Under the pieces are notes generated by a model, which was given only the letters and a program-made list of their open reading frames with translations, made no database searches and had not been told where the DNA came from. A stretch of 64,000 nucleotides of DNA. Source: Streptomyces sp. CB02056 (GTDB taxonomy: Bacteria; Actinomycetota; Actinomycetes; Streptomycetales; Streptomycetaceae). The DNA lies in NCBI RefSeq assembly GCF_001905545.1, contig NZ_LIPD01000003.1:139142-203141 (forward strand), read 5' to 3'. Position numbers and translations under genes: made by a program. Shown here piece by piece: positions 35,975-46,464 of the stretch (the first letter of the stretch is position 1; each line of letters starts with the position of its first letter).

Positions 35975-36946
35975 GTGCCTAATCCCTTCTCCCTGCTCGC
36001 CGAGCGCTGGCAGCCATCCGCCGAGATGGTCCGGCGTGCCACGTTCGCCGCGCTGGTGATGAGCGTGGTGATCGTCGTCACCGGCGGCGCCGTCCGCCTC
36101 ACCGCCTCCGGCCTCGGCTGTACGACCTGGCCCCGGTGCACCGACGAGAGCCTGACGCCCACCGCCGAGATGGGCTTCCACGGCATCGTCGAGTTCACCA
36201 ACCGGATGCTCACCTACGTGCTGAGCGCCGCCGTCGGCTGGGCCATCCTGGCCGCCCGCTGCCACCGGCCCTGGCGGCACAGCATGACCCGGCTCGGCTG
36301 GGCCCAGTTCTGGCTGGTGATGAGCAACGCCGTGCTCGGCGGCATCACCGTGCTGACCGGCCTCAACCCGTACACCGTGGCGCTGCACATGATCGCCGCG
36401 ATGGCCCTGGTCTGGGTCGCGCTGCTGATGTGGGAGCGGTCCAAGGAGGGCGACGGCCCGCCGACGCTCGTGGTGCCCCGCCCGGTCCACCAGCTGTCCT
36501 ACGTCCTGGTCACCGTGATCGGCCTGCTCGTCGCGGCCGGCACCCTGGTGACCGGCGCCGGCCACCACCCCGGCACGCCCAAGGACAACAAGATCGTCCC
36601 GCGCATCCCGATCGACTACGACCGCCTCGCCCAGTTCCACGCCGACTTCGCGTTCGTGTCCGTGGGCCTGGCCATCGCGGTGATCTTCGTCCTCGCCGCC
36701 GTGAAGGCCCCCCAGGCGGCCAGGTCCCGCACCAAGGAGCTGCTGGCCGTCCTCCTCCTCCAGGGCGTCCTGGGCTTCATCCAGTACTTCACCGACGCCC
36801 CCGAGCTGATGGTCGGCCTCCACATGCTCCTCGCGGCACTGACCTGGATCGCCGCCCTGCGCGTCCCCCTCGCCCTGCGCACCCGCGGGGCCGAGGCGGT
36901 CACCGACCAGCTCCCCGCCCAGACCCCGCAGCCCGCCTCGGTCTGA
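35975..36946 (+). CDS. ctaA: Heme A synthase (COX15/CtaA)
   Basis: A 323-residue membrane protein that converts heme O to heme A for cytochrome aa3 oxidase. It has eight hydrophobic segments and the CtaA blocks VVTGGAVRLTASGLGCTTWP (with the conserved Cys pair, TWPRC), EFTNRMLTYVLSAAVGWAIL (heme-ligand His nearby), NPYTVALHMIAAMALVWVAL and AQFHADFAFVSVGLAIAVIF with ligand histidines. The GTG at 35975 comes eight bases after TACGAT (35962-35967), so the mRNA is probably leaderless. ctaB lies 1.2 kb away. Confidence 0.93.
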   Translation: MPNPFSLLAERWQPSAEMVRRATFAALVMSVVIVVTGGAVRLTASGLGCTTWPRCTDESLTPTAEMGFHGIVEFTNRMLTYVLSAAVGWAILAARCHRPWRHSMTRLGWAQFWLVMSNAVLGGITVLTGLNPYTVALHMIAAMALVWVALLMWERSKEGDGPPTLVVPRPVHQLSYVLVTVIGLLVAAGTLVTGAGHHPGTPKDNKIVPRIPIDYDRLAQFHADFAFVSVGLAIAVIFVLAAVKAPQAARSRTKELLAVLLLQGVLGFIQYFTDAPELMVGLHMLLAALTWIAALRVPLALRTRGAEAVTDQLPAQTPQPASV

Positions 36947-36960
36947 CCGCGCACACGCCG

Positions 36961-36997
36961 ACGGCCCGGCTCCCCCGCGTGGGGGGAACCGGGCCGT
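36961..36997. terminator. Bidirectional terminator after ctaA
   Basis: A long GC-rich stem (36961-36975 with 36981-36997, one bulge/mismatch) between convergent ctaA and the next gene. Confidence 0.75.
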
Positions 36998-37016
36998 TCG
37001 TCGTACCGGGACGCGG

Positions 37017-37343
37017 TCAGATCTGGATGCCGGCCATCCGCTTCCACTCGTACGCGCCGGTCTTGACCTTGAGGCCCAGCTCGCCCTCGAAGTCGTCGTG
37101 CAGGGTCAGCCCGGCCAGCTCGGCGGCGCGCTTGCCCACGGCGTAGCTGGGGGCCACCTGGTCGCCCCAGGCGCCGTCCGCGCCGACGACCACGATGCGG
37201 GTGGCCACGGAGCCGACGTACTCAACGACGGCGTCGCCGCCCCCGTGCTCGCGGGCGAAGCTGGTGAGGTGCTTGGCGATGCGCTTGGCGCGGCGCTCGG
37301 TGCGGGCGTCCGGCGCGGCGGTGGCGGTCTCTGCGCTGCTCAT
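37017..37343 (-). CDS. Conserved hypothetical protein
   Basis: A 108-residue small soluble protein seen next to ctaA/ctaB in streptomycetes; no function is recognised. It has a helical basic start (ARTERRAKRIAKHLTSFARE) then beta-rich YVGSVATRIVVVGADGAWG and YAVGKRAAELAGLTLHDDFE, ending KTGAYEWKRMAGIQI. ATG at 37343 or 37352 are both possible. It is divergent from the DUF2461 gene with a 73-bp gap. Confidence 0.75.
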   Translation of the reverse strand: MSSAETATAAPDARTERRAKRIAKHLTSFAREHGGGDAVVEYVGSVATRIVVVGADGAWGDQVAPSYAVGKRAAELAGLTLHDDFEGELGLKVKTGAYEWKRMAGIQI

Positions 37344-37416
37344 GCCCCGCATGCTACCCACCGGTAGCGCCGCTGGCGACGGGAGCGCCCTGTGCACCGG
37401 GCCACATACTGGAGGG

Positions 37417-38058
37417 GTGACCTTCTCCGGCTGGCCGGCCGAGGCGCTCGACTTCTACGAGCACCTGGAAGCCGACAACTCCAAGACCTTCTGGCAGGCC
37501 CACAAGGACGTCTACGACGGCGTCGTCCGGGCCCCGATGGAGCTGCTGCTCGCCGAACTGGAGCCGGAGTTCGGGCCGGGGAAGATCTTCCGGCCCAACC
37601 GCGACGTCCGGTTCAGCGCCGACAAGTCCCCGTACAAGACCCACATCGGCGCCCATCTGGAGAGCGGCGGCTACATCCAGCTCTCCGCCGACGGACTGGC
37701 CTGCGGCAACGGCCTCTACCAGCTCGCCCCCGACCAGCTGGAGCGCTACCGCGCCGCCGTCGCGGAGGACGTCACCGGCGCGGAGCTGGAGCGGGTGATC
37801 GCCCGGGTGGAGCAGCAGGGCCCGCTGGTCGTGGGCCGGGACTCCCTCAAGTCGGCCCCGCGCGGCTACCCCAAGGACCACCCCCGGATCGGGCTGCTGC
37901 GCCACAAGGGCCTGGTGGCCTGGCAGGAGTGGGAGCCCGCGAAGTGGCTGGGCACCCGCGCCGCCCACACCCGGATCGCCGGCTTCCTGCACGCCTCCCA
38001 GCCGCTGCGGGACTGGCTGGACGGCCACGTCGGCCCCTCCGAGCTGCCCGCCCGCTGA
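37417..38058 (+). CDS. DUF2461 / TIGR02453 family protein
   Basis: A 213-residue DUF2461 protein. It opens VTFSGWPAEALDFYEHLEAD, then NSKTFWQAHKDVYDGVVRAP, KIFRPNRDVRFSADKSPYKT, HIGAHLESGGYIQLSADGLA and CGNGLYQLAPDQLERYRAAV, matching the family over its full length. Biochemical role is unknown. The GTG at 37417 has GGAGG only one base upstream, too near to act as a ribosome binding site; CATACT at 37404-37409 suggests a leaderless transcript instead. Confidence 0.88.
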   Translation: MTFSGWPAEALDFYEHLEADNSKTFWQAHKDVYDGVVRAPMELLLAELEPEFGPGKIFRPNRDVRFSADKSPYKTHIGAHLESGGYIQLSADGLACGNGLYQLAPDQLERYRAAVAEDVTGAELERVIARVEQQGPLVVGRDSLKSAPRGYPKDHPRIGLLRHKGLVAWQEWEPAKWLGTRAAHTRIAGFLHASQPLRDWLDGHVGPSELPAR

Positions 38059-38060
38059 GA

Positions 38061-38102
38061 ACGCGAAGAGCCCCGGTCCGCCTGGACCGGGGCTCTTCGC
38101 GT
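38061..38102. terminator. Strong bidirectional terminator
   Basis: A perfect 19-bp stem (38061-38079 with 38084-38102), 4-nt loop, between the convergent DUF2461 and ctaB genes. Confidence 0.9.
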
Positions 38103-38123
38103 AAGCCTCTGCTTCGTAAGCCT

Positions 38124-39065
38124 CTACTTCACGAACGGGTCGATCGCGCAGACCACCATCAGCAGCGACAGGTAGGTGATCGACCAGTGGAACAGCCGCA
38201 TCTCCTTGAGCTTCGCGCCCACGATCCCGGCCTTGGCCCGCCCGTACAGCGCGTGCGCCTCGCGCAGCCAGGCCCCGCCCAGCAGCACCGCGGCGACCGG
38301 GTACAGCCAGCTCATGTGGCCCAGCGGCCAGACCGCCAGCGAGACCGCCACCATCACCCAGGAGTAGGCGACGACCTGCTTGCCGACGGCCACGTTGCCC
38401 TTGACCACCGGCAGCATCGGCACGCCGGCCCGCTCGTAGTCGTCGCGGACCTTCATCGACAGCACCCAGGTGTGCGGCGGCGTCCAGAAGAACACGACCA
38501 GGAACAGCATCACCGCGGCCCAGGACACCGAGTTGGTCACCGAGGACCAGCCGATCAGGACGGGCATGCAGCCGGCGATGCCGCCCCAGACGATGTTCTG
38601 CGAGGTGCGCCGCTTGAGCCCCAGCGTGTAGACGAACACGTAGAACAGCAGCGCGCCGAGCGCCAGCCAGGCCGACAGCCAGTTGACCCCGAAGCCCAGC
38701 AGAAGCGTCGAGACGACGGCGAGGACGATGCCGAACACCAGCGCCTCGCGCGGCGACACCATCCCGGTGACGATCGGACGCCGCTCGGTGCGCGACATGA
38801 CCGCGTCGATGTCGCGGTCGATGTACATGTTGAGGGCGTTGGCGCCGCCGGCCGAGAGGTAGCCGCCGACGACGACCTTCAGCACCAACAGCATGTTCGG
38901 CACGCCCTGCTGGGCCAGGAACATCACCGGCACGGTGCTCATCAGCAGCAGCTCGATGATCCGCGGCTTGGTCAATGCGACGAACGCGCCGACACGGGCC
39001 CCGAACGGCCGGTGCGCAGGAGTCGCCCCGGTGACCCCGGCGGGACGGGTTTCGACGGCGGTCAC
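38124..39065 (-). CDS. ctaB: Heme O synthase (protoheme IX farnesyltransferase)
   Basis: A 313-residue UbiA-type prenyltransferase with about nine membrane segments that adds farnesyl to heme B. The first Asp-rich motif is [20 protein letters not shown], the second is [20 protein letters not shown], both typical of Cta[20 protein letters not shown] begins the fold. The GTG at 39065 ([11 protein letters not shown]) is the conserved start; longer starts lie in the intergenic region. It works with ctaA in heme A supply. Confidence 0.95.
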   Translation of the reverse strand: MTAVETRPAGVTGATPAHRPFGARVGAFVALTKPRIIELLLMSTVPVMFLAQQGVPNMLLVLKVVVGGYLSAGGANALNMYIDRDIDAVMSRTERRPIVTGMVSPREALVFGIVLAVVSTLLLGFGVNWLSAWLALGALLFYVFVYTLGLKRRTSQNIVWGGIAGCMPVLIGWSSVTNSVSWAAVMLFLVVFFWTPPHTWVLSMKVRDDYERAGVPMLPVVKGNVAVGKQVVAYSWVMVAVSLAVWPLGHMSWLYPVAAVLLGGAWLREAHALYGRAKAGIVGAKLKEMRLFHWSITYLSLLMVVCAIDPFVK

Positions 39066-39533
39066 TAACACCCCAACTGAAGATGAATCTTCGCAGGCGT
39101 CCACAGGAACGAAGGGTCCCGAATCGTCCGCTCTGCGCGTACCACGACACCATAGACGTTCCATATATCCCATCCGGCTCCGGGGTCCCCCGGCGAGGCG
39201 GAACGCACACCCCCGGGTGAACCGCCCGGGCGGGGCCGTCGAGCGCCTCCGCCGGGTCCGCTAGCCCGTCCTGACCACCGGAGCGGCGCGACGGCGCGAA
39301 CCGGGAGAGTCTGGGACAAATCCATCCGCACCGCTCCAGTGGGAATCTGCATGCGGAATTGCCGGTTGTCCCAGCACGGAGGGTGAGCCGCACCCCGGAC
39401 GGTAGGCTCGCGGACAGAAGCGGGATCTACCCTCCGTGACCGGCACCACCCAGCGTCGGGACCACAGCGCCGTGGCCGACCCGGTCCCCATTCACGGGGT
39501 CACTCTTCACAATGGAAGGAGCCCTGAGACAGG
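39066..39533. promoter_or_regulatory. Divergent intergenic region ctaB / tkt
   Basis: A 468-bp non-coding gap holding the promoters for heme O synthase and for the pentose-phosphate operon. GGAAGGAG at about 39514-39521 is the likely tkt ribosome binding site. I see no further gene, hairpin or operator that I would name. Confidence 0.5.
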
Positions 39534-41633
39534 GTGAGCACTGCGCCGACGAACGCATTCGAGTGGACCGATCTGGATGAGCGCACCGTTGACACGGCGC
39601 GCGTCCTGGCCATGGACGCTGTCCAGAAGGTCGGTAACGGACACCCCGGGACGGCCATGTCGCTGGCCCCGGCCGCGTACCTGATCTTCCAGCGGTTCCT
39701 GCGCCACGACCCGACCGACCCGTCCTGGGTCGGACGCGACCGCTTCGTCCTCTCCCCCGGCCACACCAGCCTGACGCTCTACACCCAGCTCTACCTCGCC
39801 GGCTACGGCCTGGAGCTGGACGACCTGAAGGCCTTCCGCGTCGCGGGCAGCCGTACCCCCGGCCACCCCGAGCACGGCCACACCGCGGGTGTGGAGACCA
39901 CCACCGGCCCGCTGGGCCAGGGCATCGCCAACGCGGTCGGCATGGCGATGGCCGCCCGCTACGAGCGCGGCCTGTTCGACCCGGAGGCCCCGGCCGGCGA
40001 GTCCCCCTTCGACCACACGGTCTGGGCGATCGTCTCCGACGGCGACCTGGAGGAGGGCATCTCCGCCGAGGCCTCGTCGCTGGCGGGCCACCAGAAGCTG
40101 GGCAACCTGGTCGCCGTCTACGACGACAACCACATCTCGATCGAGGGCGACACCGAGACCGCCTTCTCCGAGGACGTCCTCAAGCGCTACGAGGCGTACG
40201 GCTGGCACGTCCAGCGCGTCACCCCGAAGTCCAACGGCGACATCGACGTGGCCGCCCTGGCCGAGGCGCTGGCCGCGGCCAAGGCCGAGACCTCCCGCCC
40301 GTCGATGATCGCGATGCGGACGATCATCGCCTGGCCGGCCCCGGACGCCCAGAACACCGCCAAGGCCCACGGCTCCGCGCTCGGCGCCGCCGAGATCGCC
40401 GCCACCAAGAAGGTCCTGGGCTTCGACCCGGAGAAGACCTTCGAGGTCAGCGACCAGGTCATCGGGCACGCCCGCCAGGTCATCAAGCGCGGCAAGGCCG
40501 CCCGCGACCAGTGGCAGCAGGGCTTCGAGGCCTGGCGCGCCGCCAACCCGCACCGCGCGGCCGAGTTCGACCGCATCGAGGCCGGCGAGCTGCCCGAGGG
40601 CTGGAAGAAGGCCGTCCCGTCCTTCCCTGCCGGCAAGGACGTCGCCACCCGCAAGGCCTCCGGCGACACCCTCAAGGCGATCGGCGCGGTGATCCCGGAG
40701 CTGTGGGGCGGCTCGGCCGACCTCGCCGAGTCCAACCTCACCACCATCGACGAGGACAGCTCCTTCCTGCCCGAGGGCAACCCGCTGAAGTCGGCGAGCC
40801 CGTACGGCCGGACGATCCACTTCGGCATCCGCGAGCACGCCATGGGCTCGACCATGAACGGCATCGCCCTGCACGGGAAGACCCGGGTCTACGGCGGCAC
40901 CTTCCTGGTCTTCGCCGACTACATGCGCCCGGCCGTCCGCCTGGCCGCGCTGATGAAGCTGCCGGTCACCTACGTCTGGACGCACGACTCGATCGGCCTC
41001 GGCGAGGACGGCCCGACCCACCAGCCGGTCGAGCACATGGCCTCGCTGCGCGCCATCCCGGGCCTGGCCATGGTCCGCCCGGCCGACGCCAACGAGACCG
41101 CCGTCGCCTGGCGCACCATCGTCGAGCGCCACACCAGCCACCCCGGCCCGGTCGGCCTGGCGCTGACCCGCCAGGGCGTCCCGACCTTCGACCGCGAGGT
41201 CTTCGGCTCCGCCGAGGGCACCGCGAAGGGCGGCTACATCCTGGCCGAGGCCTCCACCGGCGACCCGCAGGTGATCCTGCTCGGCACCGGCTCCGAGGTC
41301 CAGCTGGCCGTCCAGGCCCGCGAGGCGCTGGAGGCCGAGGGCATCGCCACCCGGGTGGTCTCGCTGCCGTCCTTCGAGTGGTTCCAGGAGCAGGACCAGG
41401 CCTACCGCGACAGCGTGCTGCCGCCGTCGGTCAAGGCCCGCGTCTCGGTCGAGGCCGGCATCGCCCAGGGCTGGCGCGAGCTGGTCGGCGACCACGGCCG
41501 GATCGTCTCGCTGGAGCACTTCGGCGCCTCCGCCGACTACAAGGTGCTGTTCGAGGAGTTCGGCATCACCACCGAGCGCGTGGTGGCCGAGGCCCACAAC
41601 GCCCTGCGCTCCCTCGAGGCCGTCAACCGCTAG
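39534..41633 (+). CDS. tkt: Transketolase
   Basis: A 699-residue transketolase moving two-carbon units between sugar phosphates with ThDP. It has [40 protein letters not shown], the ThDP motif [20 protein letters not shown] through [40 protein letters not shown] and [20 protein letters not shown] with catalytic histidines. Length is normal. The GTG at 39534 has GGAAGGAG about 12 bases upstream. It heads the tkt-tal-zwf-opcA-pgl operon. Confidence 0.97.
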   Translation: MSTAPTNAFEWTDLDERTVDTARVLAMDAVQKVGNGHPGTAMSLAPAAYLIFQRFLRHDPTDPSWVGRDRFVLSPGHTSLTLYTQLYLAGYGLELDDLKAFRVAGSRTPGHPEHGHTAGVETTTGPLGQGIANAVGMAMAARYERGLFDPEAPAGESPFDHTVWAIVSDGDLEEGISAEASSLAGHQKLGNLVAVYDDNHISIEGDTETAFSEDVLKRYEAYGWHVQRVTPKSNGDIDVAALAEALAAAKAETSRPSMIAMRTIIAWPAPDAQNTAKAHGSALGAAEIAATKKVLGFDPEKTFEVSDQVIGHARQVIKRGKAARDQWQQGFEAWRAANPHRAAEFDRIEAGELPEGWKKAVPSFPAGKDVATRKASGDTLKAIGAVIPELWGGSADLAESNLTTIDEDSSFLPEGNPLKSASPYGRTIHFGIREHAMGSTMNGIALHGKTRVYGGTFLVFADYMRPAVRLAALMKLPVTYVWTHDSIGLGEDGPTHQPVEHMASLRAIPGLAMVRPADANETAVAWRTIVERHTSHPGPVGLALTRQGVPTFDREVFGSAEGTAKGGYILAEASTGDPQVILLGTGSEVQLAVQAREALEAEGIATRVVSLPSFEWFQEQDQAYRDSVLPPSVKARVSVEAGIAQGWRELVGDHGRIVSLEHFGASADYKVLFEEFGITTERVVAEAHNALRSLEAVNR

Positions 41634-41713
41634 CGGCCCCCGGGCCGCCCGCACGCGGGCACGCGGCCCCCTCCCGACCACCCCACGAAGCAAGAACAAG
41701 GGACTGAAGCACC

Positions 41714-42856
41714 ATGACTGACGCACTGAAGCGCCTCAGCGACGAAGGCGTTGCGATCTGGCTGGACGACCTCAGCCGCAAGCGGCTGAACTCCGGCAAC
41801 CTGGCCGAACTGGTGCAGAACAAGCACGTGGTGGGCGTGACCACCAACCCGACCATCTTCCAGAAGGCCATCGCCGGCTCCGGCGACGACTCCTACGACG
41901 GCCAGCTGCGCGACCTCGCCGTCCGCAAGGTCACCACCGACGAGGCGATCCGCATGATCACCACCTCGGACGTGCGCGACGCGGCCGACGTGCTGCGCCC
42001 GGTCTACGACGCCTCCAACGGCCGCGACGGCCGGGTCTCCATCGAGGTCGACCCGCGCCTGGCGCACGAGACCGCCACCACCGTGGCCGAGGCCAAGCAG
42101 CTGTGGTGGCTGGTCGACCGCCCGAACGTCTTCATCAAGATCCCCGCCACCAAGGCCGGCCTGCCCGCGATCGCCGAGGTCATCGGCAAGGGCATCAGCG
42201 TCAACGTCACGCTGATCTTCTCGCTGGAGCGCTACAAGGCCGTCATCGACGCCTACCTGACCGGCCTGGAGACCGCCAAGGCCAAGGGCCTGGACCTCTC
42301 CCAGATCGAGTCGGTCGCCTCCTTCTTCGTCTCCCGCGTGGACACCGAGATCGACAAGCGCCTGGACAAGATCGGCGGCGAGGCCAAGGACCTGCGCTCC
42401 AAGGCCGCGCTGGCCAACGCCCGCCTCGCCTACCAGGCGTACGAGGAGGTCTTCGGCAGCGTCGACGGCAAGACCGCCGGCAGCGCCCGCTGGGCCGCCC
42501 TGGAGGCCGCCGGCGCCAAGCCGCAGCGCCCGCTGTGGGCCTCCACCGGCGTCAAGGACCCGGCCCTGCCGGACACCCTGTACGTCACCGAGCTGGTCGC
42601 CCCCGGCACCGTCAACACGATGCCCGAGGCCACCCTGGAGGCCACCGGCGACCACGGCGTGGTCACCGGCAACACGATCGTCCCCAACTACGCCGACGCC
42701 AAGGCCGTGCTGGACGCGATCGCCGCCGCCGGCGTGGACTACGACGACGTCGTCCAGCTCCTGGAGGACGAGGGCGTCGAGAAGTTCGAGCAGTCCTGGA
42801 ACGAGCTGCTCGACACCGTCACCGCCTCGCTCGCCTCCTTCGCCGACGAGAAGTGA
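41714..42856 (+). CDS. tal: Transaldolase
   Basis: A 380-residue transaldolase of the long actinobacterial subtype. It starts [20 protein letters not shown] with [20 protein letters not shown]; the Schiff-base lysine is in [20 protein letters not shown], then [40 protein letters not shown] and [18 protein letters not shown]. It interconverts sedoheptulose-7-P/GAP and erythrose-4-P/F6P. It lies 80 bp after tkt and 40 bp before zwf. Confidence 0.97.
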   Translation: MTDALKRLSDEGVAIWLDDLSRKRLNSGNLAELVQNKHVVGVTTNPTIFQKAIAGSGDDSYDGQLRDLAVRKVTTDEAIRMITTSDVRDAADVLRPVYDASNGRDGRVSIEVDPRLAHETATTVAEAKQLWWLVDRPNVFIKIPATKAGLPAIAEVIGKGISVNVTLIFSLERYKAVIDAYLTGLETAKAKGLDLSQIESVASFFVSRVDTEIDKRLDKIGGEAKDLRSKAALANARLAYQAYEEVFGSVDGKTAGSARWAALEAAGAKPQRPLWASTGVKDPALPDTLYVTELVAPGTVNTMPEATLEATGDHGVVTGNTIVPNYADAKAVLDAIAAAGVDYDDVVQLLEDEGVEKFEQSWNELLDTVTASLASFADEK

Positions 42857-42896
42857 CCCCTGCTCACAGCCAGCGCACGAAAGCGGAGCCCATCAA

Positions 42897-44474
42897 GTGA
42901 GCACTGATTTCCCCGAGTTGACTCCGGAATCGGACGCGGACGACCTCCCGCCCGCCCCCGTCAACCCGCTTCGTGACCCCTCCGACCGACGGCTCCCGCG
43001 CATCGCGGGGCCGTCCGGTCTGGTCATCTTCGGGGTCACCGGCGACCTGTCCCGCAAGAAGCTGATGCCGGCCATCTACGACCTGGCCAACCGCGGTCTG
43101 CTTCCGCCGGGCTTCTCCCTCGTCGGCTTCGCCCGCCGCGAGTGGGACGACGAGGACTTCGCCAAGGAGGTCCACGACGCCGTCCGGGACCACGCCCGCA
43201 CCCCGTTCCGGGAGGAGGTCTGGCAGCAGCTCGCCAAGGGCATGCGGTTCGTCCACGGAACCTTCGACGACGACGAGGCCTTCGACAAGCTGCGCGAGAC
43301 CATCGAGGAGCTGGACAAGGCCCAGGGCACCGGCGGCAACTTCGCCTTCTACCTGTCCGTCCCGCCGAAGTTCTTCCCCACCGTCGTCCAGCAGCTCAAG
43401 AAGCACGGCCTGGCCGACCCGCCGCAGGGCTCCTGGCGCCGCGCGGTCATCGAGAAGCCCTTCGGCCACGACCTGGAGAGCGCGCAGGAGCTCAACAAGG
43501 TCGTCCACGAGGTCTTCCCCCGGGACGAGGTCTTCCGGATCGACCACTACCTGGGCAAGGAGACGGTCCAGAACATCCTGGCGCTGCGCTTCGCCAACCA
43601 GATGTTCGAGCCGATCTGGAACCGGTCGTACGTCGACCACGTGCAGATCACCATGGCCGAGGACATCGGCATCGGCGGCCGGGCCGGCTACTACGACGGC
43701 ATCGGCTCCGCCCGTGACGTGATCCAGAACCACCTGCTCCAGCTGATGGCGCTCACCGCCATCGAGGAGCCCGCCTCCTTCCACCCGAAGGCGCTGGTGG
43801 CCGAGAAGCTCAAGGTGCTCAGCGCCGTCAAGCTCCCGGCCGACCTCGGCCGGCACACCGTGCGCGGCCAGTACGCGGCCGGCTGGCAGGGCGGCGAGGA
43901 GGTCGTCGGCTACCTGGACGAGGACGGCATCGACCCCGACTCCAAGACCGACACCTACGCGGCCATCAAGCTGGAGATCAACAACCGCCGCTGGGCGGGC
44001 GTCCCGTTCTACCTGCGCACCGGCAAGCGCCTGGGCCGCCGGGTCACCGAGATCGCGGTCGTCTTCCAGCGCGCCCCGTACCTGCCCTTCGACTCCTACG
44101 CGACCGAGGAGCTGGGGCAGAACGCCCTGGTCATCCGGGTCCAGCCGGACGAGGGCGTGACGGTGCGGTTCGGCTCCAAGGTGCCGGGCACCTCCTTCGA
44201 GGTGCGGGACGTCACGATGGACTTCGCCTACGGCGAGTCCTTCACCGAGTCCAGCCCGGAGGCGTACGAGCGGCTCATCCTCGACGTGCTGCTCGGCGAC
44301 GCCAACCTGTTCCCGCGCCACCAGGAGGTCGAGCTCTCCTGGCAGATCCTCGACCCGATCGAGAAGTACTGGGACACCCACGGCAAGCCCGCCCAGTACG
44401 CGGCGGGGACCTGGGGTCCCGTCGAGGCGGACGAGATGCTCGCACGAGACGGCAGGAGCTGGCGCCGGCCATGA
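42897..44474 (+). CDS. zwf: Glucose-6-phosphate dehydrogenase
   Basis: A 525-residue G6PDH, the NADPH-producing entry to the pentose-phosphate pathway. Rossmann motif is VIFGVTGDLSRKKLMPAIYD, the EKPFG motif is in RRAVIEKPFGHDLESAQELN and the catalytic RIDHYLGKETVQNILALRFA block is intact. An N-terminal ~40-residue Asp/Pro-rich extension is usual in actinobacteria. GTG at 42897 has GGAG upstream. Its stop overlaps the opcA ATG (ATGA), so the enzyme and its assembly factor are translationally coupled. Confidence 0.97.
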   Translation: MSTDFPELTPESDADDLPPAPVNPLRDPSDRRLPRIAGPSGLVIFGVTGDLSRKKLMPAIYDLANRGLLPPGFSLVGFARREWDDEDFAKEVHDAVRDHARTPFREEVWQQLAKGMRFVHGTFDDDEAFDKLRETIEELDKAQGTGGNFAFYLSVPPKFFPTVVQQLKKHGLADPPQGSWRRAVIEKPFGHDLESAQELNKVVHEVFPRDEVFRIDHYLGKETVQNILALRFANQMFEPIWNRSYVDHVQITMAEDIGIGGRAGYYDGIGSARDVIQNHLLQLMALTAIEEPASFHPKALVAEKLKVLSAVKLPADLGRHTVRGQYAAGWQGGEEVVGYLDEDGIDPDSKTDTYAAIKLEINNRRWAGVPFYLRTGKRLGRRVTEIAVVFQRAPYLPFDSYATEELGQNALVIRVQPDEGVTVRFGSKVPGTSFEVRDVTMDFAYGESFTESSPEAYERLILDVLLGDANLFPRHQEVELSWQILDPIEKYWDTHGKPAQYAAGTWGPVEADEMLARDGRSWRRP

Positions 44475-45583
44475 AGATCGACCTCACCAACACGACGTCC
44501 AGCAAGATCAACGCCGCGCTGATGGAGGCGCGCCGGGCCCGCGGCTCGGGCGCCGCCGGCATGGTGCTCACCCTGGTGATCGTGACCGACGAGGGCAGCG
44601 CCTACGACGCCCTCAAGGCCGCCAACGACGCCTCCCGCGAGCACCCGATGCGCACCCTCGCGGTGATCAAGCGCGCCGGGCGCTCGCCCCGGGCCCGCGC
44701 CGAGACCCGGCTGGACGCCGAGATCCTGGTCGGCTCCGACGCCGGCTCCGGCGAGACGGTCGTCCTGCGGATGCACGGCGAACTCGCCGCGCACGCCCAG
44801 TCGGTGGTCCTGCCACTGCTGCTGCCGGACGCCCCGACCGTGGTCTGGTGGCCGGACAACGCTCCGCACCACCCGGCGCAGGACCCGCTGGGCTCGATCG
44901 CCCAGCGCCGGATCACCGACGCCGTCACCGCCGAGTCCCCGGTCGGCCAGCTCGCCCAGCGCGCGCAGAGCTACACCCCGGGCGACACCGACCTGGCCTG
45001 GACCCGGGTCACCGGCTGGCGCTCGATGCTGGCCGCCGCGCTGGACCAGCGGCCGTCCACGATCGTCTCCGCGGTGGTCGAGGGCGAGTCCTACAACCCC
45101 AGCGTCGAGCTGCTCGGCCTCTGGCTGACCAACCGGCTCCAGGTGCCCGTCGAGCGGGTCGTCACCAACGGCCCCGGCATCACCGCGGTGCACCTGCGCA
45201 CCAAGGACGGGGACATCACCCTGGACCGCCCGGACGGCCTGCTGGGCACGCTCTCCATGCCCGGCTCGCCGGACCGCCAGGTGGCGCTCAAGCGGCGCGA
45301 GACCTCGGAGCTGATCGCCGAGGAGCTGCGCCGCCTGGACCCGGACGACATCTACGCGACGGCCGTGCGCACGCCCGTCGACCGGCTGCACGAGCCGTCC
45401 AACGCCGAGACCGCGGCGGCCGAGCTGGTCGCCCGCGAGGTCGCGGAGGAGGCCGTCGAGGAGGCCGCCGAGGCGGCCGTGGAGCAGGCCGTGGCCAACC
45501 CCGAGCGGGTGACCGCCGGGACGGCGGAGAAGAAGCCCGCCCGCAAGGCCGCCGGCAAGCGCACCGGCAAGGACGGCGCATGA
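44471..45583 (+). CDS. opcA: G6PDH assembly protein OpcA
   Basis: A 370-residue OpcA, required for assembly or redox regulation of Zwf in actinobacteria and cyanobacteria. It opens MKIDLTNTTSSKINAALMEA and has LPLLLPDAPTVVWWPDNAPH, DPLGSIAQRRITDAVTAESP and LDPDDIYATAVRTPVDRLHE. The C-terminal ~60 residues are Ala/Glu/Lys-rich and probably disordered (ending AGKRTGKDGA). Its stop overlaps the pgl ATG. Confidence 0.93.
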   Translation: MKIDLTNTTSSKINAALMEARRARGSGAAGMVLTLVIVTDEGSAYDALKAANDASREHPMRTLAVIKRAGRSPRARAETRLDAEILVGSDAGSGETVVLRMHGELAAHAQSVVLPLLLPDAPTVVWWPDNAPHHPAQDPLGSIAQRRITDAVTAESPVGQLAQRAQSYTPGDTDLAWTRVTGWRSMLAAALDQRPSTIVSAVVEGESYNPSVELLGLWLTNRLQVPVERVVTNGPGITAVHLRTKDGDITLDRPDGLLGTLSMPGSPDRQVALKRRETSELIAEELRRLDPDDIYATAVRTPVDRLHEPSNAETAAAELVAREVAEEAVEEAAEAAVEQAVANPERVTAGTAEKKPARKAAGKRTGKDGA

Positions 45584-46368
45584 CCAACGCGACCCCGCAG
45601 CTGGTCGTCCACCGGGACAAGGAGCTGATGGCCCAGGCGGCCGCGGCCCGGCTGATCACCCGGATCGTGGACGCCCAGGCCGCCCGCGGCAGCGCCTCGG
45701 TGGTGCTCACCGGTGGGCGCAACGGCAACGCCCTGCTGGCCGCGATCGCCGCCTCCCCGGCGCGCGACGCGGTCGACTGGGGCCGGCTGGACCTCTGGTG
45801 GGGCGACGAGCGCTTCCTGCCCGCCGCCGACCCGGAGCGCAACGCCGTCCAGGCCCGCGCCGAGCTGCTGGACGCCGTCCCGCTCGACCCGGCGCGGGTG
45901 CACGAGATGCCCGCCTCGGACGGGGTGGACGGCTCGGATGTGGAGGCCGCCGCCGCCCGCTACGCCGAGGAGCTGGCGAAGGCGGCCGGGCCGGGCGACC
46001 GGCTCGGCGTCCCGGCCTTCGACGTGCTGCTGCTCGGCGTCGGCCCGGACACCCACGTCGCCTCGCTCTTCCCCGAGCACCCGGGCGTCCGGGAGACCGA
46101 GCTGACCGTGGTCGGCGTGCGCGGGGCCCCCAAGCCCCCGCCGACCCGGGTCTCGCTCACCCTCCCGGCGATCCGCACCGCCCGCGAGGTCTGGCTGCTG
46201 GCCGCCGGCGAGGACAAGGCGGGCGCGGTCGCGCTGGCCCTGTCCGGCCCCGGCGAGCTCCAGGCGCCCGCCTCCGGCGCGTACGGCCGCAGCCGCACCC
46301 TGTGGCTGCTGGACCGCGCCGCCGCGGAGCGGATCCCGCCGCAGCTCTACCCGCCGGCCTCGGCCTGA
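45580..46368 (+). CDS. pgl: 6-Phosphogluconolactonase
   Basis: A 262-residue 6PGL of the NagB-like fold that hydrolyses 6-phosphogluconolactone. It shows VLTGGRNGNALLAAIAASPA, DLWWGDERFLPAADPERNAV and DVLLLGVGPDTHVASLFPEH, where the G-x-D-x-H residues are catalytic; the last blocks PTRVSLTLPAIRTAREVWLL and AGEDKAGAVALAL are typical. ATG at 45580 overlaps the opcA stop. Last gene of the operon. Confidence 0.95.
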   Translation: MTNATPQLVVHRDKELMAQAAAARLITRIVDAQAARGSASVVLTGGRNGNALLAAIAASPARDAVDWGRLDLWWGDERFLPAADPERNAVQARAELLDAVPLDPARVHEMPASDGVDGSDVEAAAARYAEELAKAAGPGDRLGVPAFDVLLLGVGPDTHVASLFPEHPGVRETELTVVGVRGAPKPPPTRVSLTLPAIRTAREVWLLAAGEDKAGAVALALSGPGELQAPASGAYGRSRTLWLLDRAAAERIPPQLYPPASA

Positions 46369-46384
46369 CCGGATCCGGCAACGC

Positions 46385-46421
46385 CGAAGGGCGCCACCGT
46401 CACCGACGGGGGCGCCCTTCG
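46385..46421. terminator. Bidirectional terminator pgl / RbpA-family gene
   Basis: An 11-bp perfect stem (46385-46395 with 46411-46421), 15-nt loop, between convergent genes. Confidence 0.75.
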
Positions 46422-46464
46422 CGCTGTTCTGTCCGGACCGCTGCGTTCCGCTCCTGCGCTCCGC

